Origin: Streptomyces galbus
Lineage (GTDB): Bacteria; Actinomycetota; Actinomycetes; Streptomycetales; Streptomycetaceae
DNA: 64,000 nt
Assembly (NCBI RefSeq): GCF_005280195.1
Contig: NZ_SZPR01000017.1
Location: 62,001 to 126,000, forward strand
Reading direction: 5' to 3'
Position numbers and translations under genes: made by a program. The first letter of the stretch is position 1. Every line of letters begins with the position of its first letter. Below are positions 28,618-35,177 of this stretch, one piece after another. Under the pieces are notes generated by a model. That model saw nothing but the letters and a program-made list of their open reading frames with translations, was not told the origin of the DNA and ran no database searches.

Positions 28618-28916
28618 GACGGCTGTGGGGCTCTCTGTGTGCTCTGGCGGGTGGCGGCGGGGGTGGGGGCCGGGTCGTCGGTCGTTTCGGCGGGGGTGAC
28701 CGGGGTGGCCGGGGTGGTCTTGGGGGCCGGGGTGACCGGGTCGGTGGCGCTGGATTGGGTGACCTGGTCGGTCGCGTCGGTCCGGGTGACCGGGGTGGTC
28801 GCGTCGGCTTGGGTGACCGGGTCGGTCGCGTCGGCCGGGGGACTGTGTCGGCCGGGTCGGCCGGGCTGGTCCTGGTGGCGTCGGTGACCGGCCGGGGTGG
28901 CTGTTCCCGTTCGCAT
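28614..28916 (-). CDS. Small Thr/Asp/Pro-rich ORF with nonapeptide repeats (uncertain)
   Basis: 100 codons exactly filling the gap between nrtL and lysA. The ATG lies 3 nt after the nrtL stop, and the TGA overlaps the lysA ATG. The protein is Thr/Pro/Ala/Asp-rich with four tandem 9-residue units of the type DATDPVTQA, has no hydrophobic segment and no known domain. The tight spacing argues for translation. The composition and the underlying 27-bp DNA repeat argue that it could be a repeat expansion read by chance. No function can be assigned. Confidence 0.4.
   Translation of the reverse strand: MRTGTATPAGHRRHQDQPGRPGRHSPPADATDPVTQADATTPVTRTDATDQVTQSSATDPVTPAPKTTPATPVTPAETTDDPAPTPAATRQSTQRAPQPS
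28730..28837. repeat. Four tandem 27-bp repeats
   Basis: Units begin at 28730, 28757, 28784 and 28811, each opening GGGTGACC and continuing with a GTCGGT-GCGTCGG-like sequence. Unit length is a multiple of three, so the reading frame of the overlapping small ORF is kept. Copies differ at several positions. Confidence 0.85.
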
Positions 28917-28919
28917 GGC

Positions 28920-30116
28920 TCAGAGGTGGTCGGGGGCGTCGATGCCGAGCAGGGACAGGCCGCCGGCCAGCACCGTCCCGGCGGCGTCGGCGAGCGCGAG
29001 CCGGGCACGGTGGGCGGCCGAGGGTTTCTCCGCACCGCGGGGCAGCACGGTGGGCAGGAAGGGGATCACGGCGTCGGCGAGGGTGACGAGGTGCCGGGTG
29101 AGGCGGGAGGGGGTGCCGGGGTCGGGACGGGTCGCATCCGCGGGGACCACGGAGGAGAGGAGGCGGGGGTGGTCGGCGAGGAGGCGGAGGAGGGCGGCCT
29201 CGGCCGGGCCTGGCGGAGTGTCGAGGTCGGGGGCGGGGGTGGGGTGGGGTGGGGAGCCGAGGTCGGCGGCGCTGGCGGGGGGCTGGGGTGCGAGGTCGAG
29301 GTCAGCGGCCGTCGGCTTGGGTGCGAGGCCGAGGTCCGCGTCGGCGGGGGGCTGGGGTGTGAAGCCGAGGTCGGCGGCGTTGCGGTGGACGGCGCGGGTG
29401 CGGGCGTGGGCGTACCGCACCCGGAAGAGGGGGTTGCTCTCGCGCTGCACGAGGTGGTCGGCGCTGATGCGGGGCCGGTCATGGGGGGCGGGGTGCAACA
29501 GGGCCCAGCGAGCGGCGTCGGGGCCGAGGGGGGTGGGGTCCTCCGGGGCGGGGAGGGGACGGAGGACCAGGCTCCCGTCGCTGACGGGCAGCGGTCGCGC
29601 CGACGTGGGCGCCGTTGGAGCCGTACGGAACTCCTCGTGCTGGACTTCGACCCGGCCGCCCTGCGAGGCGACGATGCGGGAGAGACAGTCGGCGAGGACT
29701 TCGGCGCGTACGTCGTAGGAGACGCGGACGACGAAGACGCGCCCGGCGAGGAGGTCGGAGTACCCGTATCGCGGCCCTTCCTCCAGCACGCGCTGCACGA
29801 GGCCGGAGCCGGTGCCGCGGTCGAGTCGGATGTTGAGGAAGCCGGGGCCGGTGATCTCGACGTCACGGATGCCGGCGGCGTGGACGAGGTGGGGCCGGAG
29901 CACTTCGGCGACGCGCAGCGGGGGCTGCCCGGCGGGCCGGGCGAGCTGGAGGGCGACGTTGGTGGCGTAGTCGCCGTGACCGCCGGGCCTGGGGGGAGCG
30001 ACGGAGACGCGCCGCGGGAGGTCGGGGAGCCCGTGCAGATCCACGGCGAGGTCCCCGGCGTCGACGGCACGCCGGACGGCGTGCAGCACGGTGCGGGAGA
30101 GCTCGACGGGGGTCAC
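28920..30116 (-). CDS. nrtL: ArgS-related anticodon-binding protein (NrtL-like)
   Basis: 398 aa. Residues about 1-95 match the N-terminal (Add-1) domain of arginyl-tRNA synthetase (GDYATNVALQLARPAG, DVEITGPGFLNIRL). Residues about 270-398 match a DALR anticodon-binding domain, with the usual end LLGIDAPDHL. The catalytic Rossmann core with HIGH and KMSKS is reduced to a short non-matching segment, so aminoacylation is not expected. A linker (about 235-300) consists of imperfect repeats of the form ADLGLAPKP/ADLDLAPQP. The start is GTG at 30116, with a weak ribosome site. Possibly a tRNA-Arg-binding regulator; function unknown. Confidence 0.75.
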   Translation of the reverse strand: MTPVELSRTVLHAVRRAVDAGDLAVDLHGLPDLPRRVSVAPPRPGGHGDYATNVALQLARPAGQPPLRVAEVLRPHLVHAAGIRDVEITGPGFLNIRLDRGTGSGLVQRVLEEGPRYGYSDLLAGRVFVVRVSYDVRAEVLADCLSRIVASQGGRVEVQHEEFRTAPTAPTSARPLPVSDGSLVLRPLPAPEDPTPLGPDAARWALLHPAPHDRPRISADHLVQRESNPLFRVRYAHARTRAVHRNAADLGFTPQPPADADLGLAPKPTAADLDLAPQPPASAADLGSPPHPTPAPDLDTPPGPAEAALLRLLADHPRLLSSVVPADATRPDPGTPSRLTRHLVTLADAVIPFLPTVLPRGAEKPSAAHRARLALADAAGTVLAGGLSLLGIDAPDHL

Positions 30117-30252
30117 GGGACAAGGGTAGGGGAGGAGGGGGGTGGCAAGGCGAGCCGGTTTGAGGGAGGTCCCGGGATGTGGGACGGGGTGATGGGGCGG
30201 AGCCGGGCGACCTGGCTGGCTGGCGATCGGCTCGGAGCGGGGACGGGCGGAC

Positions 30253-30744
30253 CTAGCTGCCGGCCTGGCTGGGGGTGGTGCTGGATGCAGAGGCGGTACT
30301 GGGATCGTCACCGGCGGCGCTGCCGCGGGTGACATCACCGGGCCGGACGGCGCTACTGCCCTCGACGGGCGTGCGCTCCAACAACCGGCGGACGAGGGAG
30401 ACGAGCTCGGCGGGCTCGAAGGGCTTGGCGAGGAAGGCGTCGACGCCGACTTCGAGGCCGGCGTCGAGCTCGTACTGGGTGCAGGCGCTGACGATGGCGA
30501 GGGGAAGGTCGCGGGTGAGGGGGTCGGCACGGAGCCGGGCGGCGGTGCTGAGCCCGTCGAGCCGGGGCATCACGACGTCGAGGGTGACGAGGTCGGGCCG
30601 GACCTGATGAACGACTTCCAGACATTCGGCACCATCGGCCGCGGTCACGACCTCGAGCCCCTCGAGCTCGAGATTGACCCTGATCAGCTGGCGGATGACC
30701 TTGTTGTCGTCCACAACGAGAACCCGCCCCGACGCGCCTGGCAC
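30253..30744 (-). CDS. Single-domain response regulator (CheY-like)
   Basis: 163 aa. Receiver domain (about 5-125) with the acidic pair in VLVVDDNK, the phosphoacceptor Asp in LVTLDVVMPRLDG, Ser/Thr in AIVSACTQ and Lys in DAFLAKPF. The remaining tail (about 130-163) is Ser/Thr/Gly-rich and holds no output domain. The start is uncertain: GTG 30744 (VPGASGRVLVV) or GTG 30765, and neither has a strong ribosome site. No histidine kinase gene is adjacent. Confidence 0.82.
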   Translation of the reverse strand: MPGASGRVLVVDDNKVIRQLIRVNLELEGLEVVTAADGAECLEVVHQVRPDLVTLDVVMPRLDGLSTAARLRADPLTRDLPLAIVSACTQYELDAGLEVGVDAFLAKPFEPAELVSLVRRLLERTPVEGSSAVRPGDVTRGSAAGDDPSTASASSTTPSQAGS

Positions 30745-30994
30745 AACTCGAGAGTAGGTCGACACCGGCCACCGCGTCCGGGTTTTCCTGACTTCTGCCT
30801 CGTGAGGGGGATGGGAGGGGGTGCGCGGGGGCGTGGGCCGTGGGGGCGGGCGCCGTTCTCCGAGCCGGGAGCCAAGAGCGGCAGGCCGAGGGCCCGCAGA
30901 CGCACCCGCCTCCACGAAAAGTGGTTCATGACCACCCCGGCGGAGCTGGTAGTGTTCTACCCGTCGCCGCGAGCAACAAGCTCCACACCGACAC

Positions 30995-31066
30995 GCCCCC
31001 GTAGCTCAGGGGATAGAGCAACGGCCTCCGGAGCCGTGTGCGCAGGTTCGAATCCTGCCGGGGGCA
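30995..31066 (+). tRNA. tRNA-Arg (anticodon CCG)
   Basis: Full cloverleaf: acceptor GCCCCCG/CGGGGGC, D arm GCTC...GAGC, anticodon arm ACGGC-CTCCGGA-GCCGT with anticodon CCG at 31028-31030, short variable loop, T arm GCAGG-TTCGAAT-CCTGC, discriminator A. CCA is not encoded. Its anticodon arm is the attachment-site core for the adjacent island. A TAGTGT -10-like hexamer at 30950-30955 fits a promoter, but the -35 is poor. Confidence 0.97.
31025..31042 (+). repeat. Attachment-site core, left copy (attL)
   Basis: The 18 bp CCTCCGGAGCCGTGTGCG, the last 5'-stem base, anticodon loop, 3' stem and variable loop of tRNA-Arg, recur exactly at 45392-45409 in the same orientation. Tyrosine integrases of actinobacterial elements commonly cross over in tRNA anticodon loops. 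Confidence 0.7.
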
Positions 31067-31084
31067 CCTTGATTCAGGTGCCCA

Positions 31085-31124
31085 AAGACCCCGTCACCAG
31101 CGGAAACGCTGAGGCCGGGGTCTT
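31085..31124 (+). terminator. Terminator of tRNA-Arg
   Basis: AAGACCCCG (31085-31093) pairs with CGGGGTCTT (31116-31124), with an inner CAGCG-GAAA-CGCTG tetraloop hairpin. It lies 19 nt after the tRNA. If the left att assignment is right, this terminator was brought by the element. Confidence 0.75.
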
Positions 31125-31241
31125 CGCGTATGTGCAGGCGTATGTCACCCAGAGCGGCCATATGCCGGGGGCTGTGGACTATTCGTGGACAGGTTCTTGA
31201 GGCATCTTCCCAAGTCAGCCCCGCGATTTCCGAGGTAGGGC

Positions 31242-31625
31242 TCAGCCGGCGTCCGGCCACTCCTCCGGAGGTGAAGGGGGCTTAGGGTCATCTCGTCGCT
31301 CAGCCTGCCGCGCGTTCTCCCCGCGCAGGCTCGTCAGCCACGGCCACAGATCGGGCAGCGGCTGCGCCGGGCAGGCTAGGCGGTGCTCGATCCGACACCG
31401 CTGGAACTGATCCGGCGGACACACCCCGTAGACCGTCACGCGGCCATCGGACAGCTCGATCCACCGGTGCTCCGCCGGGACTGTGTGAGCCAGCGGGTGC
31501 ATGTCCGGCTCCAGTAGCACCCAGTCCTGTTCGAGCGTCGCCACTCGGTCCTGTAACAGCCCGCAATGGGGGCAGCGAGTTTGCCCGCCGCCTAATCGCC
31601 GCGGTTTTTCCTGTAAGACGCCCAT
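31242..31625 (-). CDS. DUF6083-like small protein of integrative elements
   Basis: 127 aa if started at ATG 31625 (an in-frame start at 31679 would add 18). A zinc-knuckle-like CPHCG near the N-terminus and the segment CRIEHRLACPAQPLPDLWPWLTSLRGENARQAERR recall the DUF6083 family, recurrent beside integrases in Streptomyces islands. A Pro/Asp tail follows. No function is known. Assignment rests on recalled sequence pattern only. Confidence 0.5.
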   Translation of the reverse strand: MGVLQEKPRRLGGGQTRCPHCGLLQDRVATLEQDWVLLEPDMHPLAHTVPAEHRWIELSDGRVTVYGVCPPDQFQRCRIEHRLACPAQPLPDLWPWLTSLRGENARQAERRDDPKPPSPPEEWPDAG

Positions 31626-31773
31626 ACCGTGAGGGTCGCCAGCCCGGCAGTCTTGGCGTAGAGCGCGAACCGGACGCAATTCCTGGGGCGACCGTCCGCC
31701 AGCGGGACGAAATACGCCCCGTCAGGTGCAGCCAGCAACTAACGGCCGACAGCACACGGCCGAGACACGGCGA

Positions 31774-31803
31774 AGCCCTCCGGCCCAAGCGGGCTGGAGG
31801 GCT
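31774..31803 (-). terminator. Hairpin downstream of the integrase gene
   Basis: AGCCCTCC (31774-31781) pairs with GGAGGGCT (31796-31803), with an inner GCCC-AAGC-GGGC. It lies about 20 nt past the integrase stop on the minus strand. Confidence 0.7.
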
Positions 31804-31821
31804 AACGGCCTACGCGCGAGA

Positions 31822-33194
31822 TCATTCGTACTCGCGCAGCAGATCTTCAATCTTGCGGTTGGCGATCTCTTGCCGCCCATCGATGCACTTGGCGTAACGG
31901 CTCAGCAGGACCTCAACGCTATTTCCCGCCCGTTCGGCGACCTCCGTCGGATCCACCCCGGAGTTGAGCCAGGTCGACAGCGCCGAGTGCCGAAGGTCAT
32001 ACGGGCGAGCAGCGAGCGGTGAGGCGACCGCAGCCGGCGGAAGCGCCAGCGCACGGGCCTCCTGCCACACGCGGTAATACGTCGAGGAACCGACCACTCC
32101 CCCACGCTCATTGGTGAACAGTCGCCCGTCCTCCGCAGTGCCGAACGTGTCGAGGTGCTCCCGTAGGAGGGTGACGAGCTGGGGTGGAACCGGGACGAGC
32201 CGAACCTCTTCCGCCGGGCGGTTCTTGAGGCCTCGGTCGTCGTGGGTCTCGCCGGAATCGGTCCACTGCTTCCCGACGCTGGGGCGCGTTCGGTTCAGCA
32301 GCAGTGTTCCCCAGCCAGTCTCGGGCAGCTTCAGGTCCGCATTCGTGAGGCCGACTGCCTCAGCCGGACGCAAGGCGCCGTAATACATGCAGGCGAACAG
32401 GCCGACGAGCCGGCGGCCACGCGCCCGGCCGTACCCACCGACGTAGGAGACCGCCGTCAGCAGAGAACGGGCCTGCGCCGGATTGGCGACCACCCGAGGG
32501 TCAACCTCCCCGACCACCTTCGGCTTCTTCCAACGAATACTCGCGATCGGATTCTCTTCAAACTCCCCGAGGTCGACTGCATAGTGCAGCGCGTTGACGA
32601 GCGTCCGCCGCTTGCGCCGGACGGTTTCCGCAGCGGCCGCCGTCCCATCAAGCTTCAGCCTGAGGGAGTCCAGGACCGCCCTGCCGATCGCAGCGTCCCC
32701 GAGGTCCGAGAGCGGACGCGATGCTTTGGCCACCCAGTGCAAGGCGTTGGCGACGTCGGGCGGCAAGTCGCGCTCGTCCGGTCCGGGAAGGACAAAAGCC
32801 CAGTTGCGCAGCGCCCTCCTGATCAGGTCCTCGGGCGGCTGTCCCGGACGTTCATCGAGAAGGGCCATCGTCACGGCGGTCAGGGACTCATTGATCCCGT
32901 TACGCGTGTTCGGCGCCGCATGCGGCCACTTCATGGCCAAGTACTTGAGGGCGAAGGCGTACCAGGTCATGGAGGCCGCCTTCTCGACCATCGAATCTGG
33001 CAGGCCCGTCCCCTGTCGAACTCTTCGCCAGCATGCGCGGCCTGGAGAAGTTTCGACCGGTAGTGATCCGCAAGGCCCTTGGTGCGGAACTGTTCGGAGA
33101 AGACGTTTCCGGCAACAGTCCACCGGACGTCATAGGACGACTTCTTAGTGTTCCTCTTGCGGACGCCCCACACCTTAACGTCGAGTGACTTCAT
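31822..33194 (-). pseudogene. int: Tyrosine-recombinase integrase, frameshifted
   Basis: Two overlapping frames together encode one integrase. The N-terminal piece starts at ATG 33194 (MKSLDVKVWGVRKR, GGAGG site) with the arm-binding domain, ending in AGEEFDRG. The larger piece continues in another frame from GTGLPDSMVEKAASMTWY through the core-binding and catalytic domains, with Arg in ALRPAEAVGL, the RPYDLRHSALSTWL box and nucleophile Tyr in SRYAKCI. Homologues run straight through (EEFD-x-x-TGLP). The shift lies at the CCCC run 33010-33013, where one base appears missing. Either the gene is broken, or a sequencing error or frameshifting site is involved. Confidence 0.85.
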
Positions 33195-33355
33195 GCCGCC
33201 GCCTCCAACTGCCGCAACCACGTGGTGAAGTCGCTCCGCCAAACGCGCAATTCTCCATTCGGCAGCTTGAAGGCTGTGGGCCCCATCCCAAGCTCGCGCC
33301 AGCGGTAGAACGTACGCCGCCCGCCCAACTCATCGAGGATCTGCGGGACTGTCAT
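33191..33355 (-). CDS. xis: Excisionase / AlpA-MerR-type helix-turn-helix protein
   Basis: 54 aa, MTVPQILDELGGRRTFYRWRELGMGPTAFKLPNG then WRSDFTTWLRQLEAAA. This is the winged HTH excisionase pattern (PQIL..LG...TFYRWR..G.GP...KL.NG). Its stop overlaps the integrase start by 4 bp (33191-33194), the usual xis-int arrangement. No good ribosome site precedes it, and the upstream DNA is shared with the truncated XRE gene, hinting that its native start region has been altered. Confidence 0.75.
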   Translation of the reverse strand: MTVPQILDELGGRRTFYRWRELGMGPTAFKLPNGELRVWRSDFTTWLRQLEAAA

Positions 33356-33545
33356 CAGCTGCGCGGGACAGACGACCCAAGACGTCAACACTGGGGACCA
33401 TCCGGCCCGTCTCCACCTTCGACACGGTCGGCTGGCCAACTCCCGCCAGCTGCGCCAGCGTGGCACCAGTCAGACCAGCCTCGGTACGAAGCCCGCGAAG
33501 ACGCGTCCCGAGCGCCTTCATTCGATCCTGCCGCTCACTCCCCAT
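33330..33545 (-). CDS. Truncated XRE-family helix-turn-helix regulator
   Basis: 71 aa. Residues about 9-62 form a clear HTH_3 domain (MKALGTRLRGLRTEAGLTGATLAQLAGVGQPTVSKVETGRMVPSVDVLGRLSRA). The frame then ends abruptly in DDSPADPR inside the excisionase gene. Streptomyces regulators of this type normally carry about 200 further residues (DUF5753). The C-terminus looks removed by a deletion that fused the gene to xis. As a stand-alone HTH it could still bind DNA. Confidence 0.6.
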   Translation of the reverse strand: MGSERQDRMKALGTRLRGLRTEAGLTGATLAQLAGVGQPTVSKVETGRMVPSVDVLGRLSRAADDSPADPR

Positions 33546-33818
33546 GACCAGGTTCTACACCACGAGGCAGAGGAGCCCAGGACCCCAAGGCGCGAGGACC
33601 ATCCGATCCAGACGCCTCACCTTGATCAGCTGTTACAGGTTTCCCTACCTCATCAAGGCGGCTCGCTCCGCTCACCGCGCGCGGCCCGGCCCCCGGCCGG
33701 GCCTGCGCTCCTGTCTCCGCCCCGCTCCAGCCCGGCCGGCGCCCGTACCGCGCTCTTGAAACTGCGGCTCGGTGGGAGCGAGCCACGAGCGGAGACTCGG
33801 CCTGCTGCTGAAGAAGGG

Positions 33819-35177
33819 TTAGCCGAGCGATGCTCGAGTCAATGCCCTACGAACATCCACGATCATCTGTGCGTCCTCCGGGCGACTCACCGCGGTCAAG
33901 ACCCTGTAGACGTCCGCGAGCTCGCTGATGCCGTGTTGATCTCCTATGTCAAGGAGTAACTGCCCAACCTGAAAGCGGACTTCGAGCAGAAGACGGTCGT
34001 CAGGTGAGCTCCGCGCGCTCAACTGTTCCGCGAGCGTTCGCAGACCCTTCAGTGCCTCTTCCTGAAGTCCAAGGTGCGCCTGACAGCGCGCATGTCTGAA
34101 GCGGCACTTCGCGGCCTCGTCAACATACTCCGAGCCGAGTTCTTCCAACTCTTGCGCAAGGCTAGCGAACATCGGCATGGACTGGGCAATCAAGCCCTCG
34201 TCGAAGAGCGCTTGGGCTTGCGTAACTCGCACCTCTACCGGGAGGATTTCGGCCATAGCGCGGCTTGGACTGTGTAACGCCGGGACCCGGACAGCCATGT
34301 GCGAGGACGTGACAACAGACTCTTCAGGCTCCAGAGGCTGTGAGCTGATCCGCTCTCGAAACTCACGGGCTGTCGCCGGCCGGTCGCTTGCCCGTTTCTC
34401 TAGTCCAGCCATGATCACAGACTCCAGCCCCGGGTTGACCCCGGGGCAGAGCACACTGACCGGTATCGGTGCGTGGTACTGGTGGTGGTACATGACCCTG
34501 GCAGCGTCGCCAATGAACGGCGGAACACCTGTTAGAAGTTCGTACAGCAAGCATGAAAGGGAGTACAGGTCACTGCGCGGATTGACATCGCGTCCTTCAC
34601 ACTGTTCGGGAGGCATATATGCAACCGTCCCCAGCACCCTGTTGTGCTGGGTCAATCGTGCATAGTCTGTCCTGAATATCCTGGCCACGCCAAAGTCAAG
34701 AATCATCACTCGCCGGTAGTCGGTCAACATGATGTTTGCCGGCTTAAGGTCGCGATGGATAACGGGAATTGCGTGCGTATACTCAAGAATGTGACATATC
34801 TGAACAGCGATGGATACGACCTCGTCTTCGGGCAGGCGACCTCTTTCCTCGACGATTTCTGTCAGATCCTGCCCGAGAACAAGCTCCATCACGAGATAGG
34901 GCTCGCCCGCCTCGGGGTCCAGGCGGGCGTCGTGCAATGTCGGGATGCCATGGTGTCGCAGTCGCGCTAGCAACTCAGCCTCGCGTTCGAAGCGCCGGAT
35001 CACGTCCTCTGGAGCCCGCGGATCGAGTAGCTCGCGGTGGATCAACTTGACGGCGACAGCGCGACGCGCTTCAGAGTCGTGTGCCAACCACACTTCTCCC
35101 ATCGCACCGCCGCCGATTCGCTGGCGAAGCTCGTAGCGCTCGTTTAGGACGCGGGCGTCACTTCGCACCAGGACCAT
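33819..35177 (-). CDS. Soluble Ser/Thr protein kinase with C-terminal helical (TPR-like) domain
   Basis: 452 aa. Hanks-type kinase domain about 15-275: glycine loop IGGGAMGEVW (22-27), ATP Lys44 in AVAVKLI, catalytic HRDLKPAN (141-148), DFG 161-163, GTVAYMPPEQ in place of APE. No transmembrane helix or PASTA domain, unlike housekeeping PknB. The C-terminal about 150 residues are helical with TPR-like pairs (AAKCRFRHARCQAHLGLQEEALKGLRTLAEQL). The start lies inside the end of the AIPR gene (20-23-nt overlap), so the two are translationally coupled. A role in defence, for example sensing and licensing the AIPR effector, is inferred from context. Confidence 0.85.
   Translation of the reverse strand: MVLVRSDARVLNERYELRQRIGGGAMGEVWLAHDSEARRAVAVKLIHRELLDPRAPEDVIRRFEREAELLARLRHHGIPTLHDARLDPEAGEPYLVMELVLGQDLTEIVEERGRLPEDEVVSIAVQICHILEYTHAIPVIHRDLKPANIMLTDYRRVMILDFGVARIFRTDYARLTQHNRVLGTVAYMPPEQCEGRDVNPRSDLYSLSCLLYELLTGVPPFIGDAARVMYHHQYHAPIPVSVLCPGVNPGLESVIMAGLEKRASDRPATAREFRERISSQPLEPEESVVTSSHMAVRVPALHSPSRAMAEILPVEVRVTQAQALFDEGLIAQSMPMFASLAQELEELGSEYVDEAAKCRFRHARCQAHLGLQEEALKGLRTLAEQLSARSSPDDRLLLEVRFQVGQLLLDIGDQHGISELADVYRVLTAVSRPEDAQMIVDVRRALTRASLG

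Noticed and set aside
28730..28837. CRISPR array
   Set aside because: The repeats are contiguous 27-bp units with no unique spacers and vary between copies; no cas genes are near.
31006..31260. Minus-strand frame across tRNA-Arg and its terminator
   Set aside because: It overlaps a structural RNA gene and has no similarity or ribosome site.
33535..33818. Small frames in the spacer between the truncated regulator and the kinase
   Set aside because: Arg/Gly/Pro/Ala-biased translations without initiation signals; treated as non-coding.
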